From positions 1,798,001-1,862,000 of the forward strand of contig NZ_UHFN01000007.1 of assembly GCF_900459405.1 (NCBI RefSeq): a stretch of 64,000 nt of DNA, written 5' to 3'. This document shows, one piece after another, positions 34,965 to 44,089 of this stretch. The translations under genes were made by a program, and so were the position numbers. The number at the start of each line of letters is the position of its first letter. Position 1 is the first letter of the stretch. Source of the DNA: Streptococcus hyointestinalis. GTDB lineage: Bacteria > Bacillota > Bacilli > Lactobacillales > Streptococcaceae. The notes under the pieces were generated by a model. That model did not search any database, had not been told where the DNA came from, and saw only the letters and a program-made list of their open reading frames with translations.

Positions 34965-36167
34965 ATGCGTTCAGTTTTCGGGATTGATGTGAGTAAGGCA
35001 AGTTCAGAAGTGGCTATTCTAGTCAATGGCGAGAAGGTTCATAGCTACACCATGGCCAATGATGCCATTGGCTTTTCTCGGCTACTTGGTGATTTGAAAA
35101 CCGTCCACAAGCCAGAAATCATCTTTGAAGCAACAGGCGTCTATTCTCGTCGTCTTCAAGCTTTTCTGGATGAACATAGCTACGCTTATACACGGCTTAA
35201 TCCCTTGGAAGCTAAGAAGCAACTGGATAGCTTGCGTGTGCGGAAAACAGATCAAATTGACGCTGAAAAACTGGCTCAATCTCAGTTTGTACTGAATCGT
35301 AAACCCACTTATGTCCAAGAAGAAGTCTATCAAGAACTGCGAGATTTAAGTCGCTTCTATCAGAACTTAACTGAGGACATCGTTCGAGCTAAAAACCGTC
35401 TGCACAAGGTCTTGCAAGTCACGTTTCCAGAGATAGAGACTGTCTTATCAAAGCCAACTGGGGAACAATACTGGAACTTAGTTACTGCGTTTCCTTGTAA
35501 GGACTTCGTGCTTGAGTTAAGCAAGGATGAACTTTTAGAGAGCATCCGTCAATCCACTTCAAAACGGATTTCGGACAAGCGTGTGGCGTACTTAGCCAAA
35601 AAGCTTACAGCACTAGCTAATCAATCTTATTGTGCCGTCAAGAAAACCTCTCCAATATTGGAAGAGGTGCGTTACTATGCAAAAGAATTGCTTAGACTTT
35701 CTGAACGTAGACAAGCTGTCCTAGACCAAATGGTGGAACTAGCTCAGCCATTACCTGAATATGACATTCTGCTCTCTATTCCTGGAATAGCTGAGACTAC
35801 TGCAACAAGTATTATTGGTGAACTGGGAGATATTCGCCGTTTTCAGTCTACCAATCAAATCAATGCCTTTATCGGTATTGATCTGAGACACTATGAATCT
35901 GGCAACTTCCTCGCTAAGGAACACATTACCAAGCGTGGCAATCCCTACGCTAGAAAGATTTTGTTCAAGTGTATCCACAATGTCGCTTCAGCTAGTCACA
36001 CCAATCCTTGCCATATCGCAGACTTTTATGAGAAACGAAAAAGACAATCGCAAACGACTTCTACAAAGCCACACACGATTGCCTCCATACATCGTCTCAT
36101 TCGGACAATGTATTACCTCATAACGCATAACAAACTTTACGATTATCGTTCTACCCAAAATCAGTAA
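34965..36167 (+). CDS. IS110-family transposase (bridge-RNA-type recombinase)
   Basis: 400 residues from ATG 34965, after AAAGAGGTAATATC. The frame can be read 25 codons further upstream, but that part overlaps the structured leader. The N-terminal DEDD RuvC-like domain starts FGIDVSKASSEVAI (first Asp), continues with EATGVYSR (Glu) and RKTDQIDAEKLA (Asp pair). A coiled middle follows, then the C-terminal Transposase_20 domain with LLSIPGIAETTATSIIGELGD and the conserved region IGIDLRHYESG...KRGNPYARKILF, which holds the catalytic Ser region of the family. The frame is intact. Confidence 0.93.
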   Translation: MRSVFGIDVSKASSEVAILVNGEKVHSYTMANDAIGFSRLLGDLKTVHKPEIIFEATGVYSRRLQAFLDEHSYAYTRLNPLEAKKQLDSLRVRKTDQIDAEKLAQSQFVLNRKPTYVQEEVYQELRDLSRFYQNLTEDIVRAKNRLHKVLQVTFPEIETVLSKPTGEQYWNLVTAFPCKDFVLELSKDELLESIRQSTSKRISDKRVAYLAKKLTALANQSYCAVKKTSPILEEVRYYAKELLRLSERRQAVLDQMVELAQPLPEYDILLSIPGIAETTATSIIGELGDIRRFQSTNQINAFIGIDLRHYESGNFLAKEHITKRGNPYARKILFKCIHNVASASHTNPCHIADFYEKRKRQSQTTSTKPHTIASIHRLIRTMYYLITHNKLYDYRSTQNQ

Positions 36168-36285
36168 GATTGTTTATGCTATATTATTGTAACACCTTAT
36201 CAAAAAATTTCAACATAAGGTGTTGCTTTTGTATACACTTTTTTACACTAAACTTTAGTCCAAAATAAAATAATTTCCTTATTTT

Positions 36286-37449
36286 CCCCACTTGTCAAGT
36301 CAAGTGCAACAAGTTCATTGATAACTAGAGCTCCAGAGGTTAAGCTGTTTGGGCTAGCCCAAACAAAATATTTGCGGTTTTATACTTGTGAAGTCGTCTA
36401 GGTCTGTCATTGATAGCAGAGACGTAGTGATTGAGTTCTTCTGTCGTTAGTGAGTTAAGAGAGACACCTTTTGGGAGAAACTCTCTCAAGAGACCATTGA
36501 AATTTTCATTTGTTCCTCTTTCATGAGAAGCATAAGGATGGGCAAAATAGACTTCCACACCTTTTAAGTCTGACAAGCTACTGAACTCTGAGCCATTGTC
36601 CGATGTGATAGAGCGAATAGGGTACTGTGATAGTAAGCTCTTAACAGCCCTATTGATGGTTTTTGCTTGTTTATTAGCCAGTTTTACAGCGATGGCAAAT
36701 CGTGTTTGACGCTCTACTAGGGTCATGACAACAGCTTCACCTTTGGTTTTCTTGCCAAGAACCAAATCAATCTCCCAATGTCCAAATTCAGAGCGATTAG
36801 TAATAGTTTCTGGACGTTCTTCAATGGATTTTCCTAAGATTTTCTTCGTGGCCTTAGGCCTTACTTTAGACCGTTTTCGGATGCACACCATCTTAGGTAA
36901 ATCAATCGGTTTAACCCTCAACAGTCCGTCTTTGATGTAACGATACACTGTCTTGGTGGAAGGGATAACTTCCAGTGGATGTTTTTCTCGGTAAGTTTGA
37001 ACAAAGCTATCGACACTGTGACAGCGAGGTTTCGTTTTCAGGGCTTTCTCAAGTTCCTTGAAGAAGGTCTGGGAGCAGTATGATAGTTTATGATAGGCAC
37101 TTTTTCGACGATTGATTTCATAAACACGTTGACCACTATCTGGAAAGTAAACCGTTGAGTAGATTCGTTTCCCGTTCTTATCTTGAACCTGAGAAACACT
37201 TCCTCGTTTGATTTCACGACTGATGGTTGAGCGATGACGCCCAAGCAGACGAGCAATCTCAGAGGTTTTTTTGCCCATCTTGAGATAGGCGCTGATTTCT
37301 CCGCGTTCAGAGGCTGAAAGGTGTGAGTATAACGATTTTTTGGTAGAATGATTAGTGGACATGTTCATCTGCTTTCTATACTGAGTTGGGGAATTCTAGT
37401 ATATCAGACGAGCATGTCTTTTTTGTTGCACTTCATTTTACAACACGGG
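36286..37449 (-). mobile_element. IS30-family element, copy C (1164 bp, opposite orientation)
   Basis: Complete, same length and ends as copy A. It is flanked by a 13-bp repeat ATTTCCTTATTTT (36273-36285) and ATTTCCTTATTTG (37450-37462), one mismatch at the last base. It inserted into the 3' end of the membrane-protein gene at 37433-37762, replacing its natural stop codon. Confidence 0.92.
36340..37368 (-). CDS. IS30-family transposase (copy C)
   Basis: 342 residues, intact, with the same HTH and DDE residues as copy A (HWEIDLV, SDNGSEF, GTNENFNGLLREF). It differs from copy A by a few residues including GKKTSEIA for GKTPSEIA in the HTH and ETITNRSEF. It is probably functional. Confidence 0.93.
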   Translation of the reverse strand: MNMSTNHSTKKSLYSHLSASERGEISAYLKMGKKTSEIARLLGRHRSTISREIKRGSVSQVQDKNGKRIYSTVYFPDSGQRVYEINRRKSAYHKLSYCSQTFFKELEKALKTKPRCHSVDSFVQTYREKHPLEVIPSTKTVYRYIKDGLLRVKPIDLPKMVCIRKRSKVRPKATKKILGKSIEERPETITNRSEFGHWEIDLVLGKKTKGEAVVMTLVERQTRFAIAVKLANKQAKTINRAVKSLLSQYPIRSITSDNGSEFSSLSDLKGVEVYFAHPYASHERGTNENFNGLLREFLPKGVSLNSLTTEELNHYVSAINDRPRRLHKYKTANILFGLAQTA

Positions 37450-37762
37450 ATTTCCTTATTTGGATTACTGAACTCAAAATAGTATTCATCAAATGCCTTG
37501 AAAGGCTTGACAAATAGTAGAAATAAGTCACGCAAAGTCCGATAACAAAGGCAATCATAGGTCCTCTTAGATACCACTTCCCCTCTAAAGCTATGTGACC
37601 TAACGCAACAGCAAGACCTAGCCCCATGCGATTAAGCATCAAAAAGAAAAGATTGCCCAGTGTGAACGGTACTTGTAAAAAGAAGATAGCAGACCACCAG
37701 CAAAAGACTCCGCAGAGAAGTCCTAATAATAGCCCTACTCCTATTGTTGTTCCTTTTTTCAT
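37433..37762 (-). pseudogene. Small membrane protein, 3' end disrupted by IS30
   Basis: 109 residues as read, with a stop codon that lies inside IS30 copy C. Three hydrophobic helices are visible (VGLLLGLLCGVFCWWSAIFF, FFLMLNRMGLGLAVALG, MIAFVIGLCVTYFYYL). After TYFYYL the downstream DNA reads more like protein in another frame (FVKPFKAFDEYYFEFSN) than in the annotated one (SSLSRHLMNTILSSV), so a frameshift may precede the IS insertion. It starts 1 bp after the pfpI stop codon, whose last codons provide the GGAGG ribosome site. The family is not recognised. Confidence 0.6.
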
Positions 37763-37763
37763 G

Positions 37764-38453
37764 TTAGTTTTCCTCCAATGCTTTGACTAATAAATCAGCG
37801 ACATCTGCTGGCGACTGGGGGTTTTGTCCTGTAATCAAGCGTCCATCACGCACGGCATGGCTTGAGAAAAAACGACGTTTCGTAAACTGTGCACCCTGGC
37901 TTTTGAGCGTTGTTTCAGTCAAAAAAGGCACAAACTTGGTCGTTCGATTAAGAGCTTCCTCGGTATTGGTAAAGCCAGTCACATGACGTCCTTTGATAAG
38001 TGGTTCTCCATTTTCAGTTTTGAGATTGAGAAGCCCGACCACACCGTGACACACGGCTGTGACGTAACCGCCATTTTGGTAAATGCTCTCTGCAATTTTT
38101 TGAAGGGCTTGATTATCTGGAAAATCCCACATGACACCATGTCCACCTGTGTAGTAGATCGCCACATAATGGCTTGGGTCAATTGTGTCAACAGACAAGC
38201 TAGTAGCTAGAGCTATCTGTCTAAAGTCTTCATCATGATATAAAGCCCAGTCCGTCTCATCTGCAAAACGCAGGCTGTGGGGGTCAAGAGGCACATAACC
38301 ACCCTTTGGACTGGCAAAATCAACGTCGTAGCCTGCACGGTGAATCTTGTCATAAAAATGAGTCAGCTCACTCAACCAAAGACCCGTTGCACGGTTTGTT
38401 GTAGCGTATTTTTCAACATTTGTCATCACAATTAAAATCTTTTTATTGCTCAC
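37764..38453 (-). CDS. DJ-1/PfpI family protein (Hsp31/glyoxalase III-like)
   Basis: 229 residues, class I glutamine amidotransferase-like fold. The nucleophile elbow is YVTAVCHGVVGLLN with Cys followed by His. An acidic residue early in the chain and HVTGFTNTEE are typical of the Hsp31/YhbO-type stress proteins that act on methylglyoxal or as deglycases. The exact activity is unproven. Its start overlaps the end of the ArsR-type regulator gene by 11 bp, so the two form an operon and probably respond to the same stress. Confidence 0.88.
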   Translation of the reverse strand: MSNKKILIVMTNVEKYATTNRATGLWLSELTHFYDKIHRAGYDVDFASPKGGYVPLDPHSLRFADETDWALYHDEDFRQIALATSLSVDTIDPSHYVAIYYTGGHGVMWDFPDNQALQKIAESIYQNGGYVTAVCHGVVGLLNLKTENGEPLIKGRHVTGFTNTEEALNRTTKFVPFLTETTLKSQGAQFTKRRFFSSHAVRDGRLITGQNPQSPADVADLLVKALEEN

Positions 38454-38778
38454 GGTTTTCCTCCAAAATGACTTGCTTGACCAACTGAATCAACTCCTCC
38501 AATTGAGAAAGTGACGTCAGGTCAGAGTCTAAAAAATAGTAATTCTTCGTTCCCTCACGGCGTAGTCCAATGATTCCTGCCTCTTTTAAAATGCCTAAGT
38601 GATGAGATACAGCTGGTCGTGATAAATGCGTGTGCGCCGTAATCTCGCCCACGCGCACACCATGGCAGTCCAGCTTTAGCATGGTCATCACGATGTGTAA
38701 CCTTGTTTCATTGCCCATAGCGAGTAGGCTGGACTTGCTTTTTTCAAACAAATCAGCAAGTTTTAACAGTTTTTCCAT
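38443..38778 (-). CDS. ArsR-family winged-helix regulator
   Basis: 111 residues. The winged HTH is complete (MGNETRLHIVMTML...RVGEITAHTHLSRPAVSHHLGILKEAGIIGLRREGTKNYYF, given here in parts). Metal-binding CxC motifs of classical ArsR/SmtB are absent; a single Cys (LDCHG) precedes the recognition helix. It is first gene of the regulator-pfpI-membrane protein operon and probably autoregulates it. The inducer is unknown, plausibly an electrophile. Confidence 0.85.
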   Translation of the reverse strand: MEKLLKLADLFEKSKSSLLAMGNETRLHIVMTMLKLDCHGVRVGEITAHTHLSRPAVSHHLGILKEAGIIGLRREGTKNYYFLDSDLTSLSQLEELIQLVKQVILEENREQ

Positions 38779-38856
38779 ATCGTTTTATCTTTCGTTTAAT
38801 TTTTTGAACAAACACAAGTCTAGCATAGCTATTTCTCAAAAACAAGAAAAAGAACC

Positions 38857-38881
38857 ATTGGGAAAGAAAGTCTTTCCCAAT
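38857..38881. promoter_or_regulatory. 11-bp perfect inverted repeat between arsR-type gene and trkA
   Basis: ATTGGGAAAGA and TCTTTCCCAAT separated by AAG. No T run follows, so it is more likely an operator or mRNA hairpin than a terminator. It lies in the 231-bp divergent gap, 128 bp upstream of trkA. Confidence 0.45.
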
Positions 38882-39009
38882 AGCTTTAAGTTATTTTTTA
38901 GATTTATTACAAAACGTAAACAGTTCCATGTATTTTATATCTTTTTGCTCATGGGTAGTTACTTTTTTGCAAAAAAAGAGTATGATAGAAAGATAACTCG
39001 GAGGTAAAT

Positions 39010-40359
39010 ATGAAGATTATTGTTGTCGGTGGCGGCAAGGTGGGTACAGCACTTTGTCGCTCACTTGTCGGCGAAAAACATGATGTTATTCTCATTGAGG
39101 AAAAAGAAAGTGTCCTCAAGCGTGTCACTAAGCGCTATGATATCATGGGGATTGTCGGCAATGGTGCAAACTTTAAGATTTTAGAGCAGGCTGAGGTCAA
39201 AAATTGTGATATTTTCATTGCCCTCACCGATAAGGATGAGCTTAATATGATTGCGGCTGTTTTGGCTAAGAAAATGGGCGCCAAAGAAACCATTGTGCGT
39301 GTGCGTAATCCTGAATACTCAAACGCCTACTTTAAGGAAAAAAACTTCCTTGGCTACTCCATGATTGTCAATCCAGAGCTTTTATCAGCTCGTGCGATTG
39401 CCAATATCGTTGACTTTCCAAATGCCCTGTCTGTTGAGCACTTTGCTAATGGGCGTGTCATGCTGATGGAGTTTAAGATTTCTAAAAACAGTAAGCTCTC
39501 TGACCTGACCATGAGCCAGTTTAGAAAACGCTTTGGCAATATCGTCATTTGTGCTATTGAGCGTGAGGGACGCCTTCTCATCCCAAATGGTGAGGCGACT
39601 ATCCAAGAGGGCGACACCATTTTTGTGACGGGAAATCGGATTGAGATGGTGCTTTTCCACAACTCCCTCAAATCCAAAATGGTTAACAGCATGATGTTGA
39701 TTGGAGCAGGGCGGATTGCTTATTATCTGCTCAATCTCCTAAAAGACACGCACATCAAAGTCAAACTCATCGAGATTAACCGCCAACGTGCCGAACTCTT
39801 TAGTCAGGAGTTCCCAAATGTCAATATCGTCCTTGGTGACGGGACAGCAAAACCTATCCTCATGGAGGAAAACGTCACCCACTACGATGCAGTCGCTACC
39901 ATGACAGGGGTCGATGAGGAAAATATCATCACGTCCATGTACCTAGAGTCGCTCGGTGTCAGCAAAAACATCACCAAGATTAACCGCACCAGTCTCTTAG
40001 AAATCATTGACCGCAAAGAGTTCTCAACCATCATCACGCCTAAGAACATCGCAGTGGATAGTATCATGCACTTCATCCGTGGGCGCTACAATGCTAAGGA
40101 CTCTAACTTGGAGTCGCTCCACCACGTGGCAAATGGTCGCATTGAAGCACTGGAGTTTGAGATTACAGAGGCGACAAAGATTGTGGACAAGCCACTCTCT
40201 AGTCTCAAACTCAAGTCAGATATTCTGATTGCAGCTATCATCCGACATGGAAAAGCCATCTACCCAACAGGTGAGGACAAACTGCAATGTAATGACAAGA
40301 TTGTCGTGATTACCCTCAAACAAAATATCACACAGCTGAGTGATTTGATTGCGAGGTAG
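39010..40359 (+). CDS. trkA: Trk potassium uptake system peripheral protein TrkA
   Basis: 449 residues with two tandem RCK units. The first has VVGGGKVGTALC (NAD-binding glycine motif, 5-16) and LIEEKE. The second starts LIGAGRIAYYLLNLL at about 232. Each is followed by a TrkA_C domain, where c-di-AMP binds in some relatives. It gates the TrkH channel in response to nucleotide state. It is preceded by GGAGG and lies 3 bp before trkH, as a two-gene operon. Confidence 0.94.
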   Translation: MKIIVVGGGKVGTALCRSLVGEKHDVILIEEKESVLKRVTKRYDIMGIVGNGANFKILEQAEVKNCDIFIALTDKDELNMIAAVLAKKMGAKETIVRVRNPEYSNAYFKEKNFLGYSMIVNPELLSARAIANIVDFPNALSVEHFANGRVMLMEFKISKNSKLSDLTMSQFRKRFGNIVICAIEREGRLLIPNGEATIQEGDTIFVTGNRIEMVLFHNSLKSKMVNSMMLIGAGRIAYYLLNLLKDTHIKVKLIEINRQRAELFSQEFPNVNIVLGDGTAKPILMEENVTHYDAVATMTGVDEENIITSMYLESLGVSKNITKINRTSLLEIIDRKEFSTIITPKNIAVDSIMHFIRGRYNAKDSNLESLHHVANGRIEALEFEITEATKIVDKPLSSLKLKSDILIAAIIRHGKAIYPTGEDKLQCNDKIVVITLKQNITQLSDLIAR

Positions 40360-40362
40360 AGT

Positions 40363-41802
40363 ATGAATCGACATATGGTACGTTATCTTCTCTCAAAATT
40401 GCTCTTTATCGAGGCTGCGCTCTTAGTTGTGCCGCTGATTGTGGCGCTTATCTATCATGAGTCGCCTAAGATACTTTTGAGTATCCTTGCGACCATAGCT
40501 ATTTTGCTAGTCATTGGAGCGATTGGAAATGGCTTTAAGCCTCGTGACCATCACATCTACACTCGTGAAGGAATGTTGATTGTCGCTCTTTGTTGGATTC
40601 TCTGGTCTTTCTTTGGAGCTTTGCCTTTTGTCTTTTCAGGGCAAATTCCAAATATCATTGACGCTTTTTTTGAGACCAGCTCAGGATTTACAACGACGGG
40701 GGCGACTATCTTGCCTGATGTGAGTGTGTTATCGCATTCGCTGCTTTTTTGGCGGAGCTTTACCCACCTCATCGGAGGGATGGGGGTGCTTGTTTTTGCC
40801 CTTGCCATTATGGAAAATAGCAAAAGCAGCTACCTTGAGGTCATGCGAGCTGAAGTGCCTGGTCCTGTTTTTGGTAAGGTCGTCTCTAAGCTAAAGGAAA
40901 CCGCACAAATCCTCTACATTCTCTACTTGATTATGTTTGCCATTTTTACGGTTATCCTTATCTTTGAGGGCATGCCTGTCTTTGATAGTTTTGTGACTGC
41001 TATGGGAACGGCAGGGACTGGTGGCTTTGCTGTTTATAACGACAGTATAGCTCACTACAACAGCCCACTCATCACCAATACCGTGGCTATCGGTATGTTG
41101 GTCTTTGGGGTTAACTTTAACCTCTACTACCTGCTCTTACTTGGCAAACTCAAAGCTTTCTTTAAAGACGAGGAATTGCGCACTTACCTAGGTATCGTGC
41201 TTGTGGCAACAGCTCTGATTGCGCTCAATGTCCTTGGTATGTATGATAACTTCACAGACGGTTTAGAGAAGGTCTTCTTTGAAGTGTCAACCATCATCAC
41301 AACAACTGGTTTTGGGATTACAGACCTTGCGCATTGGCCTTTATTCTCCCAATGTATCTTGCTTCTTTTGATGTTTATCGGAGGTTCAGCGGGCTCAACA
41401 GCTGGTGGGCTCAAGGTCATGCGGGCTTTGATTTTAGCCAAAATCTCACGCAACCACATCCTCTCAAACCTCTATCCTAACCGTGTGCTGTCTCTGCATA
41501 TTAACGGCAGTGTCATTGACAAGGAAACACAGCACGGCGTGCTCAAGTATCTAACCATCTACGGAGCGATTTTCTTAGCACTTACTCTCTTTTTGAGCCT
41601 TGATAATAACAACTTCATGGTGGTGGTCAGCGCAGCAGCTTCTTGCTTTAACAATATCGGACCTATGCTAGGAACGACAGATACCTTTGCTATCTTTAGC
41701 CCCTTCTCAAAACTCCTGCTCTCCTTTGCCATGATTGCAGGGCGTCTTGAGATTTATCCTATCATTCTCTTGCTCCTACCTAGAACATGGTCTAAACTTT
41801 AA
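40363..41802 (+). CDS. trkH: Trk potassium transporter membrane protein TrkH
   Basis: 479 residues with four repeated membrane-pore-membrane units. The selectivity-filter segments are FTTTGATIL, GTAGTGGFAVY, TTTGFGITD and NNIGPMLG. SAGSTAGGLKV is the conserved intramembrane loop. It forms the K+ uptake channel with TrkA. It is followed by a bidirectional terminator. Confidence 0.95.
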   Translation: MNRHMVRYLLSKLLFIEAALLVVPLIVALIYHESPKILLSILATIAILLVIGAIGNGFKPRDHHIYTREGMLIVALCWILWSFFGALPFVFSGQIPNIIDAFFETSSGFTTTGATILPDVSVLSHSLLFWRSFTHLIGGMGVLVFALAIMENSKSSYLEVMRAEVPGPVFGKVVSKLKETAQILYILYLIMFAIFTVILIFEGMPVFDSFVTAMGTAGTGGFAVYNDSIAHYNSPLITNTVAIGMLVFGVNFNLYYLLLLGKLKAFFKDEELRTYLGIVLVATALIALNVLGMYDNFTDGLEKVFFEVSTIITTTGFGITDLAHWPLFSQCILLLLMFIGGSAGSTAGGLKVMRALILAKISRNHILSNLYPNRVLSLHINGSVIDKETQHGVLKYLTIYGAIFLALTLFLSLDNNNFMVVVSAAASCFNNIGPMLGTTDTFAIFSPFSKLLLSFAMIAGRLEIYPIILLLLPRTWSKL

Positions 41803-41836
41803 AAAAATAGCGTGTGTCATTGACACCGCTATTTTT
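41802..41836. terminator. Bidirectional terminator between trkH and yidD
   Basis: AAAAATAGCG and CGCTATTTTT arms with inner TGTCA/TGACA pairing, with A/T runs on both sides. It ends trkAH on the plus strand and the murI-yidD operon on the minus strand. Confidence 0.88.
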
Positions 41837-42068
41837 GTGATCGTCTGAGTGTAAAATGGTCTGGGACAGGATCGTCTCCTCCCTTGACAAAAGGGTGGCA
41901 ACGCAAAATGCGAGCAATTCCCATGACAAGTCCCTTTAAGCCGTGCTTTTGCAGCGCCTCAATCATGTAGGCTGAGCAGGTGGGACGATAGCGACAAGTC
42001 GCTGGAAAGGCTGGGGAAATGTAGCGCTGATAGAGCCTAACAAGCCAGATAAAAAAACGTGTTATCAT
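41829..42068 (-). CDS. yidD: Membrane protein insertion efficiency factor YidD
   Basis: 79 residues with the family signature: an N-terminal amphipathic/hydrophobic helix ([15 protein letters not shown]), the Cys cluster [19 protein letters not shown], and [12 protein letters not shown]. It acts at the inner membrane with the Sec/YidC insertion machinery. It overlaps rluB by 4 bp and is the last gene of the long minus-strand operon. A yidC gene is also in this window at 53431. Confidence 0.95.
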   Translation of the reverse strand: MITRFFIWLVRLYQRYISPAFPATCRYRPTCSAYMIEALQKHGLKGLVMGIARILRCHPFVKGGDDPVPDHFTLRRSQK

Positions 42069-42787
42069 TTATTGTTAATGGCTGCGTTGTGCAACTGACT
42101 GATTTCTTTTTTGCTTAATTTTCTAAACTCACCAGGTCGAAGCCCTGCCAAATCCAGCGTCCCAAAGCGAATGCGTGAAAGTTTGTCTACTAGAAGCCCC
42201 ACTTCTTCAAACATTTTCTTGACTTGGTGATTGCGCCCTTCGTGGATAGTCAGCTCAACAACAGAACGATTTTTCTCTTTGTCCACCTTGACGATATGAT
42301 AGTGAGCTGGCTTTGTTTTTCTACCATCAACCATAACCCCACGGGTCAAAGGACGCAGGTTCTCCTTGGTCGCAATACCCTTGACACGTGCCAGATAGAC
42401 CTTGTCAATCTCATTTCTTGGGTGAATCATCTTGTCGGTAAAATCACCGTCATTCGTTAGAATAAGCAACCCAGACGTATCCCAATCGAGACGCCCAACA
42501 GGATAGATACGCTCTCTCACCTCAGGCAGCAAGTCCACGACGGTCTTACGTCCCTTTTCATCAGAGACACTTGAGATGACCCCACGAGGTTTGTTGAGCA
42601 GGTAGTAAACCTTTTCTTCATTATAGATAGGGCTGCCATCAATCTCGACACGGTCGCTTGCTTTGACTTGTGTGGCGAGATTGTCAACGACCGTACCATT
42701 GATAGTGACATGCCCGTTTTTGATTAGTTCTTCTGCATTTCTTCGGCTAGCAACACCAGCATGTGCGATGTATTTGTTTATTCTCAT
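42065..42787 (-). CDS. rluB: Ribosomal large-subunit pseudouridine synthase RluB
   Basis: 240 residues: S4 RNA-binding domain (1-46, [22 protein letters not shown] in part), then the RsuA/RluB catalytic domain with [11 protein letters not shown], where Asp101 is the catalytic residue, and [13 protein letters not shown] near the C-terminus. The predicted target is a uridine in helix 89-90 of 23S rRNA, by homology. It overlaps both scpB and yidD by 4 bp. Confidence 0.94.
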   Translation of the reverse strand: MRINKYIAHAGVASRRNAEELIKNGHVTINGTVVDNLATQVKASDRVEIDGSPIYNEEKVYYLLNKPRGVISSVSDEKGRKTVVDLLPEVRERIYPVGRLDWDTSGLLILTNDGDFTDKMIHPRNEIDKVYLARVKGIATKENLRPLTRGVMVDGRKTKPAHYHIVKVDKEKNRSVVELTIHEGRNHQVKKMFEEVGLLVDKLSRIRFGTLDLAGLRPGEFRKLSKKEISQLHNAAINNK

Positions 42788-43356
42788 TCTTGTTCTTCCC
42801 TTTCGTCTTCTTCGAGATTAAAAAGTGTCAACTCTTGGTCAACCAACTGGATATTAGAAGCGTCTACTAACTCATCTAGGTGATTGATTCCCATATAATC
42901 GAGAAAATAATCCGTCGTTGCATAGAGTTTTGGACGTCCAATAACTTCTTTTTTGCCTATTTCCTTAATCAATCCAAAGGCTTGCAGTTTGCTAATGGCA
43001 CCGCTCGAGTTGACCCCTCGAATGGCGTCCACTTCAATGCGGGTAATCGGCTGCTTGTAGGCAATAATCGAGAGCACCTCAAGACTAGCTCGTGACAAGG
43101 TTTGATTGATTGGTGAGCTGGCAAAATCCCTAAGCAAGTCTGAAAAACTGTCCTTTGTCACCAGCTTGTAGGTCTGTGAGGTCTCTAACAAGCAAAGACT
43201 AGAGTTTTCATCCTTTTCATAACGACTCGCTAATTTTTCCAGCTGCTGTGTGAGTGCTGTCGGTGTCAGCTCTAATAGCTCCGCTAACTGGCGTAAACTA
43301 AGCCCATCCTCACCTGCCACAAAAAGAAGTGCCTCTAATTGTGCTAAATAATTCAT
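42784..43356 (-). CDS. scpB: Segregation and condensation protein ScpB
   Basis: 190-residue kleisin-interacting protein with two winged-helix domains ([22 protein letters not shown] at the N-terminus in part; [26 protein letters not shown] in the second, in part). It forms the condensin complex with Smc and ScpA. It lies 7 bp after scpA and overlaps rluB, the conserved scpA-scpB-rluB order. The C-terminal tail is strongly acidic. Confidence 0.95.
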   Translation of the reverse strand: MNYLAQLEALLFVAGEDGLSLRQLAELLELTPTALTQQLEKLASRYEKDENSSLCLLETSQTYKLVTKDSFSDLLRDFASSPINQTLSRASLEVLSIIAYKQPITRIEVDAIRGVNSSGAISKLQAFGLIKEIGKKEVIGRPKLYATTDYFLDYMGINHLDELVDASNIQLVDQELTLFNLEEDEREEQE

Positions 43357-43363
43357 CTCGCCT

Positions 43364-44089
43364 TTATACCTTTTCTGTTTTATTTTCCTTAGGAAGTGCT
43401 AGGTAAATCTTACCAAAGTTTTCAGACTGCTTGACATCTACTTGCTGCAGCTTTATCAGCTCAAGCGTCGCTAAAAAGAGTGTAATCATCTCGTTTTTTT
43501 GCTGGCATGTCTCAAAAATTTCTTGCAAGCAGAGCTTTTGTTGACCGCCTAAGCGATACAGAAGATCCTCCATCATGTCCTCAATGCGATAGTCATCTCG
43601 CTCAACGACCGTATGCTGCTGCATAAGCGTCTCTTGCCGACTCGCCATGACCTTTGAAAAAGTCAAAAACAAATCCATGATGGTCTTGTCATGCGCTAGC
43701 GTCGTCTCCTCAAAGATGAGTTCTTGCTTGGGTTTGGAGTAAAATTGAGCTCGCTTATCGTGTTGCTTACCAAGTTCTTCGCTTAGCTCTTTAAACTTGC
43801 GATACTCCTCAATCTGACTGAGCAGCTCCTGCTCCAAATCCTCCTCATCAGGGAGATTTTCAACAACCGTGGGCAATAGCTTCTGACTCTTTATCAGCAT
43901 GAGCTGGCTTGCCATAACCATATATTCGCTGGCAATTTCTAGTCGCATGGCTTTGAGTGTAGCGATGTAAGCCAGATACTGCTCGATAATCTCCACAATC
44001 GGAACATCGTAAATATCCACTTCGTATTTTGAAACAAGATGAAGAAGAAGATCCAGCGGACCTTCAAAATCTTTTAGCTTAATATCCAT
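43364..44089 (-). CDS. scpA: Segregation and condensation protein ScpA (kleisin)
   Basis: 241 residues. The N-terminus has the kleisin motif [25 protein letters not shown] in part. The middle is charged and helical, and the C-terminal winged helix ends near [16 protein letters not shown]. It bridges Smc heads in chromosome condensation. Its ATG shares bases with the stop codon of the XerD-like gene. Confidence 0.95.
   Translation of the reverse strand: MDIKLKDFEGPLDLLLHLVSKYEVDIYDVPIVEIIEQYLAYIATLKAMRLEIASEYMVMASQLMLIKSQKLLPTVVENLPDEEDLEQELLSQIEEYRKFKELSEELGKQHDKRAQFYSKPKQELIFEETTLAHDKTIMDLFLTFSKVMASRQETLMQQHTVVERDDYRIEDMMEDLLYRLGGQQKLCLQEIFETCQQKNEMITLFLATLELIKLQQVDVKQSENFGKIYLALPKENKTEKV

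Larger units (their letters stand above)
34587..36285 (+). mobile_element. IS110-family element (boundaries approximate)
   Basis: One IS110 transposase with about 370 bp of non-coding leader and about 110 bp of 3' sequence. IS110 elements lack terminal inverted repeats, so the limits given are those of the space between the flanking IS elements. The 3' end holds a hairpin AACACCTTAT/ATAAGGTGTT (about 36191-36224). Confidence 0.75.

Noticed and set aside
30978-37449. Composite transposon bounded by two inverted IS30 copies
   Set aside because: Each IS30 has its own 13-bp target duplication, so they inserted independently, and the left copy is broken.
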